Shown piece by piece: positions 21,746 to 31,335 of a stretch of DNA of 64,000 nt. Position numbers and translations under genes: made by a program. The notes below the pieces were generated by a model. It made no database searches and had not been told where the DNA came from. It saw only the letters and a program-made list of their open reading frames with translations. Position 1 is the stretch's first letter, and each line of letters starts with the position of its first letter. This DNA comes from Pseudogymnoascus destructans (taxonomy: Eukaryota; Ascomycota; Leotiomycetes; Thelebolales; Thelebolaceae). The DNA is taken from the NCBI RefSeq assembly GCF_001641265.1, contig NW_020167528.1, forward strand, positions 1,178,001 through 1,242,000. The letters run 5' to 3'.

Positions 21746-22416
21746 GGTGTATATATGAAGGTTGGCGTGAGAAGGAGAGTTGAATTTATTAGGGGGTGAA
21801 GGAATGGGGATATATATGCTGAGGAGTGTATGTGGGGCGGCACCTGGGGGAGCCGAGGCCGAGGCTCCCGAGGCTGCTACGATAAGTACATCACGTGACC
21901 TACAACACCTCGCAAGGCTACACTGCACTTTTGGCTTATTGTGGCTAACGTGGGCATGGGAAACCTGGAACACATTTTGTTGATTCTTCTTGTTGTTTGC
22001 GTCAGTGTGGTGGTTATTGGCGTCACTGAATAAAGCTCGCACTCACCTCCGACATTCTCTCGACCTACATTATACAGCAACTTCAAGCTTACTACTACCT
22101 GCCTACGCTCATTCCCACTCTATACGAAGAGAATATCTCCCTTAAGAGTTGCCCAGACTCTCTATCGCCACTGGTAAGTAGCAGCTAAGGCATCGCGTGC
22201 CTAGGCCCTGCCCTGCCTGTGCGTTCCATGAGGAATGACATGTTTGGCCCCTCTAACTGACAACGTACTTCAGACCGCTCGCACAACAGCGCCGACCTGC
22301 GACCAACTACAGCGTTTCAGTAGCACCAACATTTTTGATCGTTTAGAGAGTCTTGTTTTGGGAAAGGCTTACCGATGCGTGCACTGCCGCCACCTTGAGG
22401 TTTCTCTGACGGTTCG
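21746..22416. other. Bidirectional promoter SDR / TBC gene, with probable leader intron
   Basis: Shared upstream region of divergent genes. A GTAAGTAGC donor at about 22171 and a CTAACTGAC...TTCAG acceptor ending at 22273 look like a leader intron of the TBC gene. A CACGTGACC box lies near 21892. Confidence 0.45.
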
Positions 22417-25400
22417 ATGGAGACCGACGACCCCATACGCATCCAGAAGAGGAGCTCCTCTCAGCACTCCGACATTTCGACTAGGAGCCGGAGATCACAG
22501 AGTACGAGAGTACGATCACGCAAGACGCCATCATACGCTTCTAGCTCGGCGTCCTCGATAGCCGCCTCCGACAAGTCACTCACCTCATTCCCCTCATTGT
22601 CGCCCGAGTCGCCGTTGCCCCAGAAACCCCGATCTTTCGATGCGGCACTTGTCAATGACAGGACTGCTCTCCCGACTAGACGAACGTCGAGCCATGCACC
22701 GTCTATGGTAGAGAGCCTGACGCAGCCCTCGCCGCCAAATGAAGCCCGATCAGCACTGTTTGACGACGCCCCGATGAACACAAGCTACGTCCCTGGAGCG
22801 ATACACCTTGCCAGCGACGAGTTTCTAGAGCGTTTGATAGCACGACAGGGAGCGGTAAATCTTGTCCGCCAGATCTCGTCGGACCTTGCTCAGAGGGATG
22901 CAGAGGTTGCACGGCTACGACAGAAGGCAGAGGAGAGGGAGAGGGCGCTGAGGAAGGTCGTCCTTGAATGTGGCCTGTCCAACTTGGACCTCGAGAGGCG
23001 CCTCCGCGCGATCGAGGAGTCGAAATATGCGGATGACGCGAGCATAGCGACTGACTCTGGGGTTGGTGGCTTGGAGACGATGATAAATGATGCCATGATT
23101 ATTGACGCCGAAACCGACGACTATGGCTTATCTGGCGAAGCTACGATCCGAGCAATCGAAAAGCCGAAGCAAGCAGCGGTGCCTGGCCTATCCAAGGAGA
23201 TGACGAGGAACTGGAAAGACTATATATGGGGCGGAACAAGCAAGAAGAGCAGCCAAGCAAGTAGTATCAGCGAGGAGTATGATGGCCTGGACGCACCGAC
23301 AGGGCTCTCAAACCCACCTCGAAAAGCAGATCGTCGCAGCGTACTACAAGATGGACTGTTCCACCCACCGGATGCAGAGTCTCCCACGCGTGCGAGCAGA
23401 GCGTCCAGCTTACACAACATTAACTCACAAACGACCCGTAAGCCTTCGATGTCTCTAGCAGCTATGGCCCTCAAGCTGGTGGCTGGGGCTAGTGGAGCTG
23501 CGACACTAAGTCGGGATAGCGATGCATCCTCTGCACAAGGGCAGTCCAATGACGCTACCGGGCGACAGTCTTCCAAGTCTCAATCATCAACTACCACACC
23601 GAGAGTTTTTTCCCGCCAGACCGGTAGGGCCTTACAGGGTAATCGAAGGACAACCAGTGGAACATCTTCAAGTGGTACAGCCCGCAATGGACTTCAAACT
23701 TCCGCGGACCAGCAAGACAAGGCGACGGACGTGACCAACTACGGACCCGTTGAGATGGACACAATTCTACCCTTTGAGAACCAGCCGCCTACCGTCACTC
23801 AAGTCAATAACAATCAATATAACCCAGAATTTCTAACGGATCGATTTGGCTTCATTTATGACCAGAGACGGAAGAAGAGGCAAAAGGATGCTACTGACAC
23901 CTTAAAGAACACGAAGCACGGAAGACACGGAAGCAGGACGGAGATGATCAACACTGCTAGAGATACTATCTCGTCTCCGGAGACTAATATAGAGGCCAAT
24001 GCTGAAGTGGATGAAAGGCCAGACACTCCGCTGTCGACAGAAGAGCCTGCCGAGAATGGCAAACCGGCCAAAAAGTGGCAAGACTACCTGAAGATAGCTA
24101 CGTTCCCGACGGAACTGCTTTCACACACCCCCTCGATGAGCCTACCCAACTTGGAAGTTATGGAAGGCGAGGAGGTGCCAAAGCTTGTTGGGATGAAATC
24201 ATCTGATGGAGGCTTTGTACCGCCAACAAATGTCTCAGTGGCTGTACCAACGGTATCCACGACCGTTTCGACGCTGGTGTCTACAAAGTCCGCTGTCCCA
24301 TTGGCAGAAGAGGATATCGAGCCTGTGAAACTGCTTCTAAAGCAGCTTGGAGAGGTTCATGATTCTCTGCAGCGTGAGAAAACTGTCAAATGGAATGATT
24401 TCCTTCGCAAAGTACGCGCTGAGCGTAAGCGTGAGAGCGAGGCTGCCACAGCTGCTGCAGGAGACTCAAAATCGCAACGATCCAAGACGGTTATGCCCGA
24501 AGTCAGCATAGCAGACGGAGAGATAATCGGCGTCTCGGGGCTTGGCAATAAAGGCAAAGCTGGGAGGGCAAAGTGGCAAGAGTTCAAGCAGCTGGCGTTA
24601 TCTGGCATCCCAGTGTCATACCGTGCAAAGATTTGGGCGGAATGCTCAGGCGCTACTACTCTACGAGTCCCAGGTTACTACGATAATCTCGTTACGAATC
24701 GCGATGGAAACGATGATCCTATTATCGTCTCACAGATCAGCATGGATATAAATCGTACTCTGACGGACAACATCTTCTTCAGGCGAGGTCCAGGCGTCGC
24801 GAAGCTTGAGGAAGTGCTTTTAGCCTACTCTAGAAGGAACAGGGAAGTGGGGTATTGCCAAGGCATGAACTTGATTACGGCTTGTCTTCTCTTGATTATG
24901 CCTACAGCTGAGGACGCCTTCTGGCTACTTACCAGCATTATCGAGAATATCCTACCACAAGGATATTACGACCACAGCCTCCTCGCATCACGTGCCGATC
25001 AGCAAGTTCTGCGCCACTATGTTGCAGAGCTCCTGCCGAAACTATCGAAGCACCTTGACGAGCTAGGTATCGAGCTAGAGGCGCTAACTTTCCAGTGGTT
25101 CCTGAGCGTATTCACCGACTGCCTGTCAGCTGAGGCGCTATTCCGCGTATGGGACGTGGTGTTCTGTATCAACGATGGCAGCACGTTTCTGTTCCAGGTC
25201 GCGCTAGCTCTGCTCAAGCTCAACGAGCAGCAGCTTTTGCGCTGCCCGACGCCAGCGGGTATATACACGTACATCAACCACCAGATGACCAACCATGCTA
25301 TCAGCATTGACGGCTTGATTCATGCATCAGAAGGGCTGCGCAGGGTGGTAAGGAGGGAGGATGTCGAATCTCGCCGCAACAAAGCGATCGCGGCGGAGAA

Positions 25401-25608
25401 GGACCTCATACGGCAGCGGGAAGCAAAGAATAACCTCCGCAAGGCGGAGAGACAGGCTGCGCTTAAGAACAGTGCCGTCCAAGCGGCAGAGGTAAGATCT
25501 GCATCTCCAGCCAGAAGTGTAGCTACAAGGGAAGAGGTGGTTGCAGATGATTTTACTTTGCAGACTCCGAAGCCGTTGAACGACGAGGCGATGATTGAAT
25601 TGGGTTGA
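22417..25608 (+). CDS. TBC-domain Rab GTPase-activating protein
   Basis: Single coding exon, 1063 residues. Seen: a disordered Ser/Thr-rich N-terminus, a helical segment with LIARQGAVNLVRQISSDLAQ and a coiled coil (about 165-205), a long low-complexity middle, then a TBC domain at about residues 725-960: GIPVSYRAKIW, ISMDINRT (IxxDxxRT arginine finger, R near residue 779), GYCQGMN (YxQ glutamine finger) and FRVWDVVF. A charged coiled coil (AEKDLIRQREAKNNLRKAE) follows. Known: dual-finger TBC proteins stimulate GTP hydrolysis on Rab GTPases in membrane traffic. The Rab partner is not predictable here. Both fingers are present, so it should be active. Confidence 0.92.
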   Translation: METDDPIRIQKRSSSQHSDISTRSRRSQSTRVRSRKTPSYASSSASSIAASDKSLTSFPSLSPESPLPQKPRSFDAALVNDRTALPTRRTSSHAPSMVESLTQPSPPNEARSALFDDAPMNTSYVPGAIHLASDEFLERLIARQGAVNLVRQISSDLAQRDAEVARLRQKAEERERALRKVVLECGLSNLDLERRLRAIEESKYADDASIATDSGVGGLETMINDAMIIDAETDDYGLSGEATIRAIEKPKQAAVPGLSKEMTRNWKDYIWGGTSKKSSQASSISEEYDGLDAPTGLSNPPRKADRRSVLQDGLFHPPDAESPTRASRASSLHNINSQTTRKPSMSLAAMALKLVAGASGAATLSRDSDASSAQGQSNDATGRQSSKSQSSTTTPRVFSRQTGRALQGNRRTTSGTSSSGTARNGLQTSADQQDKATDVTNYGPVEMDTILPFENQPPTVTQVNNNQYNPEFLTDRFGFIYDQRRKKRQKDATDTLKNTKHGRHGSRTEMINTARDTISSPETNIEANAEVDERPDTPLSTEEPAENGKPAKKWQDYLKIATFPTELLSHTPSMSLPNLEVMEGEEVPKLVGMKSSDGGFVPPTNVSVAVPTVSTTVSTLVSTKSAVPLAEEDIEPVKLLLKQLGEVHDSLQREKTVKWNDFLRKVRAERKRESEAATAAAGDSKSQRSKTVMPEVSIADGEIIGVSGLGNKGKAGRAKWQEFKQLALSGIPVSYRAKIWAECSGATTLRVPGYYDNLVTNRDGNDDPIIVSQISMDINRTLTDNIFFRRGPGVAKLEEVLLAYSRRNREVGYCQGMNLITACLLLIMPTAEDAFWLLTSIIENILPQGYYDHSLLASRADQQVLRHYVAELLPKLSKHLDELGIELEALTFQWFLSVFTDCLSAEALFRVWDVVFCINDGSTFLFQVALALLKLNEQQLLRCPTPAGIYTYINHQMTNHAISIDGLIHASEGLRRVVRREDVESRRNKAIAAEKDLIRQREAKNNLRKAERQAALKNSAVQAAEVRSASPARSVATREEVVADDFTLQTPKPLNDEAMIELG

Positions 25609-26384
25609 ACTGGGTATATGGTGGGGCGCTCAAGGAATGGGGGCTAGATGGTACGGCGATGGTTGCACATCGGTGGCGTTTTTGGAGCTGGAGACTAAGA
25701 AAGGAGATTTACAATGATACCCGAGCTCTAACACAGGTTGAGAATCCAACCAGAAAAGAAGCTACATCTTCTGTTTTGCAGGAGCTAAAGTGGCACGTGA
25801 ATGCTTTGAGATGTCGACGGCGCGGAGTTAATTTAGGGTTTTAAGGTCCGCCTTGGAGCTATGTTGCTCGGTGATGTCAACTTTTGATAACTAACTTTAG
25901 CTCCCGGTCCGGCCCCTCGAAAGACCTGACTAAATGTGAGTAGTGCCAGACAATTTGAAAATGATGCCAGGTTGGTTGGAACATGCTTTCTTTACAAACC
26001 CTCTCTCTCTCTCTTGTTTACTTCCTTCCGTTCTTTTCCACAATATACCATCTTAGCATAACTCCTAGTTGTTAAGTCGAGTACTTCGAATATCACAACC
26101 TAGCATTTCATTCTCATTTGAATAATATCCCCAGCTATATTACATCGACTGCCATACCACGCATCGCCATACGACAATGCCCGCTCCGGAACTTCAAGCA
26201 GTCACCGGTGGGAAACGCAGAAAGCTCCAACAGCCACAATCCACATTTGCTATTATCTCATCCAACTGCTGCACACAACAGCCCTACAACGTCAAGGATA
26301 CGCCTTTAACCATGTCAACCCTCAAACGCGTGAAAGCCCGCATTCATTCCCTCACTACGTCTTCGAAACTCTCACAACTGAGGA
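25609..26384. other. Intergenic region
   Basis: CT microsatellite at about 26002-26015. A frame beginning at 26177 overlaps the next ORF but has no recognisable content. No gene assigned. Confidence 0.35.
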
Positions 26385-27053
26385 ATGCCTGTGCCTCTCC
26401 CGAAGCAGCTACGACTTCACCCACTCCTCGAGACGATCCCCGAGATACCCGTCCTCAAGACACGTATCGAAGACCGGCTCAGAGCCATCGGCGCCTGCTC
26501 ATCGGAGTCTCTCGTAGAGGCCGAGGATCATATTCCCGCTATCCCGATACCAGCAGATTCCGAGGATCCCATCCCCGTTATCTCTTTACCTGCAGAAACC
26601 CAAACCATCAACGACCCCCCCACCACACCATTCGACGTCCACAGCACACTACTTGGCCGCACCGCCACTCGCTATGCCGCGGCCAAGGCATTTAACCTGG
26701 GTTTACCGGCGCCGGATAGGGATGAGCTGGTTGAGCTTTGCGATGATATTGCGAGGAGGGATGAGCAGCCGGGGATTATGTGGTCGCTTGAGGGGACATA
26801 TGTGCCGCGTGGGGTGCCGAGTGGGAGGGTAACGAGGTTTGTGGAGACGGAGATGGGCCTAGAGACACAGTCGGAAGAGGAGGACGGGTTGGCTATCGAG
26901 AAGAAGGCGAGTTTTGATAGCCCGGTACCGATGAAGAGTGGTAGGGGCCGAGTTCGCGAACTGTGGAAGGCAAGGCGTCGACTAGCTAATATGTCAGATT
27001 TACCAAGCTTCACCAAGAGCTTCCTATGTCTCAACAAAAATCTCGAACCATGA
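26385..27053 (+). CDS. Hypothetical protein, 222 residues
   Basis: Uninterrupted frame beginning at an ATG directly preceded by an in-frame stop. No family recognised. Seen: a Pro/acidic first third (PAIPIPADSEDPIPVI), a helical stretch (RTATRYAAAKAFNLGLPAPDRDELVELCDDIARRDE, here described as residues about 90-125), and a basic C-terminal part (KSGRGRVRELWKARRRLANM). Codon use resembles neighbours in the second half. The upstream overlapping frame from 26312 (MSTLKRVKARIH) may be a first exon, but no convincing GT-AG junction joins the two frames, so the 5' end is uncertain. Confidence 0.5.
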   Translation: MPVPLPKQLRLHPLLETIPEIPVLKTRIEDRLRAIGACSSESLVEAEDHIPAIPIPADSEDPIPVISLPAETQTINDPPTTPFDVHSTLLGRTATRYAAAKAFNLGLPAPDRDELVELCDDIARRDEQPGIMWSLEGTYVPRGVPSGRVTRFVETEMGLETQSEEEDGLAIEKKASFDSPVPMKSGRGRVRELWKARRRLANMSDLPSFTKSFLCLNKNLEP

Positions 27054-27365
27054 GCATAGCCTCCTCCCGTCCCAGTCCTCAAGCCGAACCCCGACACACT
27101 TGCCCCGAGCAAGGGGCGGATCAACGTCATCCACGGCGCTAGCGGAGTTCTTGCTGCCACTGGTTCTTGCTATCTGATGTTGTTCTTGCTGTCGGAGCTA
27201 TCGATCGGGCATTCTCGTTGTCTCCCCCTAATTTGCACGCATGCCTAATTTGCACGCATGCGTGGTGAAGTAGATTCAACGAGGTCTTACTAACCTTCTC
27301 GCCTGATTTGTGGTGCCATTCCGCCCCATATCTTCTCCACAGACGATTGATGTTTTCTGGGTCTA
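27054..27365. other. Spacer before the tandem gene array
   Basis: Contains a direct repeat of CTAATTTGCACGCATG at about 27229-27262. No gene recognised. Confidence 0.35.
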
Positions 27366-27442
27366 AATTATAAAAAGACACGACTCGAGTCACTCTAAAT
27401 AATAAAAAGACACGACTCGAGTCACTCTAAATAATAAAAAGA
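27366..27442. promoter_or_regulatory. Duplicated 32-base unit carrying the ATAAAAAGA promoter motif
   Basis: Two and a half copies of a unit with ATAAAAAGACACGACTCGAG followed by TCACTCTAAATA. The motif ATAAAAAGAGAC/ATAAAACGAGAC recurs about 90-120 bases upstream of array copies A (27434), C (29518) and D (30514), so it is probably their TATA region. Assigned by position and conservation only. Confidence 0.5.
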
Positions 27443-27522
27443 GACCACCCCCCCATTTCTAGCCCCCAAACCCTAAAAATAAATCACTATATTATCATCA
27501 GTATCGCCAGTACCAGCACCCC

Positions 27523-27852
27523 ATGGCCCACACAACGATAGACAGGATATCCCACGGCATCTCGCAAATAGAGAACCACATTCTCGAACTCCAGCCCCAG
27601 CGACTTCCCCCCACCCAAGGCGCGCAAATCCCACCACCATCACCGTCAGCACCACTCCTCCCTCCTCCACCGCCATACTGCGCAGATGCTTCACCAGCCG
27701 ATCCAATAACTGCGCTTGAATCCTAGGTCAAACAGCTTGTAAGAGAGGTGGAAAGGATGGGGAGGGATATGGGGGGATTAGAGAGGCGGTTGGTAGATAG
27801 GATGGAGAAGGGGGGACGGGTGGAGGCAGGGGTGAGGGATGGAGGAGACTAG
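27523..27852 (+). pseudogene. PPxY/coiled-coil family, copy A (one in-frame stop)
   Basis: First of four tandem homologues. Begins MAHTTIDRISHGI (compare MDYGTIDMANH of copy B), has a proline-rich segment ending in PPPPPYCAD and then an in-frame TAG at 27724-27726. The same frame stays open beyond the stop with a helical segment (VKQLVREVERMGRDM...LERRLVDRMEK) that matches the C-terminal part of copy B. The stop would be a CAG glutamine codon with one C-to-T change. Function unknown; the PPPPY motif is a potential WW-domain ligand. Expression cannot be judged. Confidence 0.55.
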
Positions 27853-27954
27853 GAAGGTGGAGGAGAGGGAGGGAGATGGGATTGCTTTCGTGTTTGTTAT
27901 TTTCGTGTTGGTAATTGTGGTTAATGTGATCAGGTTCCATGGTGGGGGATAGGG

Positions 27955-28674
27955 TTTTCAAAATTATCACATTTCGATGGAAACGGGGATACCGTTACGC
28001 ATGCTATATACCCTCGACTACAAATTGGAGATCACGTTGAAAGTCTATGCCCTATATTCATTACTACTCTTGGGAAACATTCTATCATTCTTGGGAAAGC
28101 TTGGATGAAGCAGCATGGAGTCACACTCAATATGGTAAACGACCAAGTCATCTTTACAAAGGGTCACTGCCAGCACACTACACCAACAGACACTTTAAAA
28201 GTGAAAACTACAAGTCCCCAAGCTGAGAAGGAAATACAAGATAAAGAAGCTCCGAAGCCAGCCCTCCAACCTCATTATAAGAACAAGAACAAATGCACTG
28301 TTACAATGATTGGAGCTGCACCATTCAATATGCTTCGGAAGCAGAAAGGAGCTAAGGTTTTTGCAGTATCATTTAAAGATATACTCGCTGAAGAAGCAAA
28401 GAAGGAAATGAAAGAAATCGACCCAAAACTGATCCTCCCAAAGGAGTTCCATAAATATCTCGATGTGTTCTCAAAACAGGCTGCAGACAAGCTCCCGCCT
28501 CACAGATATGCAGACCATCACATTGTGTTAGAAGGGAACTCGAAACTAGGGCATGCACCACTCTATAACATGTCTCGAGAAGAGCTTGATCTTGTGAAGA
28601 AATACGTGGAGGACAATCTTACCAAAGGATTCATCAAAGCTAGCAAAGCACCATTTGCATCGTCTCATGAATAA
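27955..28674 (+). pseudogene. Ty3/gypsy pol fragment (protease end to RT start)
   Basis: Open from about 27955 to a stop at 28674. Seen: end of the aspartic-protease region (ITTLGKHSIILGKAWMKQHG) and the start of the reverse-transcriptase domain (LPPHRYADHHIVL, APLYNMSREELDLVKKYVED, NLTKGFIKASKAPFAS). It stops exactly before the catalytic core of RT, and no RNase H, integrase or LTR is nearby. It is an isolated fragment inserted between copies A and B of the PPxY array, so inactive. Confidence 0.85.
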
Positions 28675-28824
28675 AAAATATACCTCCATACCCGTAAATA
28701 AACATACTATCTATCGAGCTACCCCGAAATATTAACAAAGAGCCACCAACTGCTTTCCCCATCTCCATCCCAAATTTCCCAAAATCCCAAGTATCACCGC
28801 CAGTATCATCAGCCACCAACACCC

Positions 28825-29283
28825 ATGGACTATGGCACGATAGACATGGCAAACCATCCCCTCGATGATGTAGAGGACAGGGCATTCTTGCGCTCTCAAG
28901 CCCCCTCCCCGCCTCTACCACAAGGCACACCAAATGCTACGCAAATCCAAACACCAGCACCATCATCAATGACCAACCCGCCGCCCTACACCGCCGCCCT
29001 CCCCCCAGGCACCTGCACCGCAGCAGAATCGTCCACTTCACGCTCACAGCCCGAGCCTACACCATCAACACTCTACGAGAAAGCATCGGCAACACAATGT
29101 CGCGTAGTAGAGGATGTGGTGGGGAAGATGCGAAAGCAGATTGTGCATGAATTAGGGAGCATAGAGAAGCGCGTGATCGAGGAGCAGGGACGGACGTTGG
29201 AGGAGGGGCTAGGACAGCAGCTGAAGGAGGCGGTGGAGGAAGGGAAGAGGAGGGGGGGTTTGGGGGGGAGTTGTGGATTCTAG
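28825..29283 (+). CDS. PPxY/coiled-coil family, copy B (intact, 152 residues)
   Basis: The only uninterrupted member of the array. Seen: N-terminal MDYGTIDMANHPLDD, a Pro/Ser/Thr-rich stretch containing MTNPPPYTAALPP (PPPY motif near residue 54), and a C-terminal amphipathic helix of about 55 residues (VVEDVVGKMRKQIVHELGSI...), ending GLGGSCGF. The internal ATG at 28969 aligns with the start codon of copy D, so a shorter product is possible. No known family recognised. PPxY ligands commonly bind WW domains such as those of Rsp5-type ubiquitin ligases; that this one does is inference. No signal peptide. Confidence 0.55.
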   Translation: MDYGTIDMANHPLDDVEDRAFLRSQAPSPPLPQGTPNATQIQTPAPSSMTNPPPYTAALPPGTCTAAESSTSRSQPEPTPSTLYEKASATQCRVVEDVVGKMRKQIVHELGSIEKRVIEEQGRTLEEGLGQQLKEAVEEGKRRGGLGGSCGF

Positions 29284-29637
29284 TTGTTTTGATCATAGGG
29301 TTTCTTGTTATGACTAAGATGTGAGGGGGTGGGATGGGGGTTTGGATGGGGAGTTTGGAGATGGGAGTTTGGAACGTGTTACTATTAATTATATGGAACT
29401 AACTAACTATTTTAAGTCCTCGTAACTAACAACACTAAGTGAAGAGATAAGGCCTATGGTCCCATTAAATAATTTTCCTACTCCTCTAAGTAACGTACGA
29501 TCCCCGCCTCCTGAACCATAAAAAGAGACGCTACCCCCCGCCCCTGCAATCTCTAACACAAGTTTCTCATCAGTACTACTATTAATATCAGCCTCAATAT
29601 CAATATCAATATCAACACCGGCAGAGCACTAGCACCG

Positions 29638-29874
29638 ATGGCCTCCACTACACCTCCTCCCCCACCATACGCGTAAGCCGCATCCCCCACCCCTGCCCAC
29701 GCACCTGTTTCTACCGCCTCAGAGCCTACCTCAATCCAGGAACAACGCTCACAACTCAATGAAATATGCTCGCAGCGCGACGAAAAAAACTTACAGCTTG
29801 ATAGAAAACATCCACAGCTTGAGCAAGAACTCTCAGAGCTCGATGAAGAATACTCGCGGCTTGAGGAACTATAA
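29638..29874 (+). pseudogene. PPxY/coiled-coil family, copy C (one in-frame stop)
   Basis: Begins MASTTPPPPPYA and meets an in-frame TAA at 29674-29676, then continues open in the same frame through a run of heptads (RSQLNEI, CSQRDEK, NLQLDRK, HPQLEQE, LSELDEE, YSRLEEL) to a TAA at 29872-29874. Beyond that, the frame still shows related pieces (SQLDLQYSKLHLQI) to about 30090. The GTAAGC overlapping the first stop looks like an intron donor, but no acceptor restores the heptad frame, so I favour a nonsense mutation (CAA to TAA). Confidence 0.5.
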
Positions 29875-30128
29875 CTACGTGTGGATCAAGGAACTACATT
29901 CAAAGCGCTCGGATCAGCACCCGCGGCTCCAGACACCCTACTTGAAGCCCCAGGATGCTCGCAGCTTGATTTGCAATACTCGAAGCTGCACCTTCAAATC
30001 ACACTAGCTGTAAACATCCATGCGGGCTCTATGACAACGGAACCGCAGCACAACGCCGCGTGGAAAAGAACTTGGCTGGGATGGAGGAGATGAATTCCTA
30101 GGGACGACGGCTGGAGTAAGTGATGCGG

Positions 30129-30228
30129 TAGGGGGAAAGACGGTGGTAGAAAGATGGAAGGAGAGAGGTGTTACGCTATAGGGGGAAAGACGGTGGTAGA
30201 AAGATGGAAGGATAGAGGTGTTAAGCTT
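30129..30228. repeat. 50-base tandem duplication downstream of copy C
   Basis: Two copies of a unit of the form GGGGGAAAGACGGTGGTAGA followed by AAGATGGAAGGA(G/T)AGAGGTGTTA. Both copies encode GGKTVVERWK(E/D)RGV in one frame, possibly the extended tail of copy C. Confidence 0.7.
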
Positions 30229-30608
30229 GTGAGAGAGGAAGCTATTCGGGGATTAGGGATTTTGGACTTAAGGGTCTGGAATGCGTATTTATTGAATTAT
30301 ATGCAAGAAACCAACCATTTCAATCTTACAACTAACAATATGTCTATGCCTTAGTTTTTAAAATAATACCGAAGAAGAATGTAAGAAATACTACCGTCCA
30401 CCGTTACTTTTTCAAAACTAAACAAATTCATGAGCCGATGATAAATGTATCACATGCCCCCCTCCACCCCCATTCCCACTCCCTAAATAAACTTACGACC
30501 CTCCCTAAGATTATAAAACGAGACGCTAACCCCCCATAATCTTTAATACAACTCTCTTGAATATCAGCCATAGTACTAGTATACGCCTCAATACCAATAC
30601 TAGCACCA

Positions 30609-31116
30609 ATGACCACCACCACACCCCCCCCCCACCATACACGGAAACCGCACCCCCCGTACCCGCCCGCGCCCACGCACCCACCCTCGCCGAGCAGCCT
30701 TTGCGCTCACCTTACTCGAGGAAGAATATTCACAGCTCTCGGAGCAATACTCGCAGCTTGAGGAAAAAGGCTCACAGCTCCAGAAAAAAGACTCACAGCT
30801 CCAGAAAAAAGACTCACAGCTCTCGGACCAATACTCGCATCTCCACTCACTATACTGGTGTCTAGAGTCACTACACCCATGGCTCAAAGAACCACACTCA
30901 GAGCACGAGAAACTACACTCGCGGTTTCGGGAATTATATTCGCAGCTCCACGAACTATACAAACGGCTCCAGGAACTACATCAACAGCGCGAGGAAAAAT
31001 ACTTGCAGCGCAAGGCACAATACTCACAGCGCAAGGCACAATACATGCAGCGCAAGGTACAATACTCGCAGCTCAAGGACAATACTCGTAGCTCGAGCTC
31101 CAAATTGCACAGCTAG
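30609..31116 (+). pseudogene. PPxY/heptad-repeat family, copy D (two apparent frameshifts)
   Basis: The start MTTTT is followed by a run of 10 C; one more C would give PPPPPYTETAPPVPA as in the other copies. A second single-base gain before 30706 would join this to a frame of about 17 heptads (YSQLSEQ, YSQLEEK, GSQLQKK, DSQLQKK, DSQLSDQ ... YSQRKAQ, YMQRKVQ, YSQLKDN) ending at TAG 31114-31116. As written the gene is broken; both shifts may be homopolymer under-calls. The heptads are encoded by a 21-base minisatellite and predict a long coiled coil. Function unknown. Confidence 0.5.
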
Positions 31117-31335
31117 CCATGGGCCATTTGTTCCAGAGGGCATCAAGATGGGGGCCGTAGCAGCGGCGCACAGGAACGTTTCGTGTCATTTCTTCAATCT
31201 CTCCAAGGTCGTCCTTAGGAGTCATGCTTCTCAGCTCCCCGATGCCTGCAGTAGTTAGGTTCGAGGGGGGAGGAAAAGGGGGTTGCTTATACTGCTATAT
31301 TGCTACATAGATACACCCTATAGTACTTCATTTGT

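Noticed and set aside
29671..29720. GTAAGC after PPPPPYA in copy C as an intron donor
   Set aside because: Neither nearby CAG acceptor restores the heptad frame and no branch site is seen, whereas simple read-through does keep the frame.
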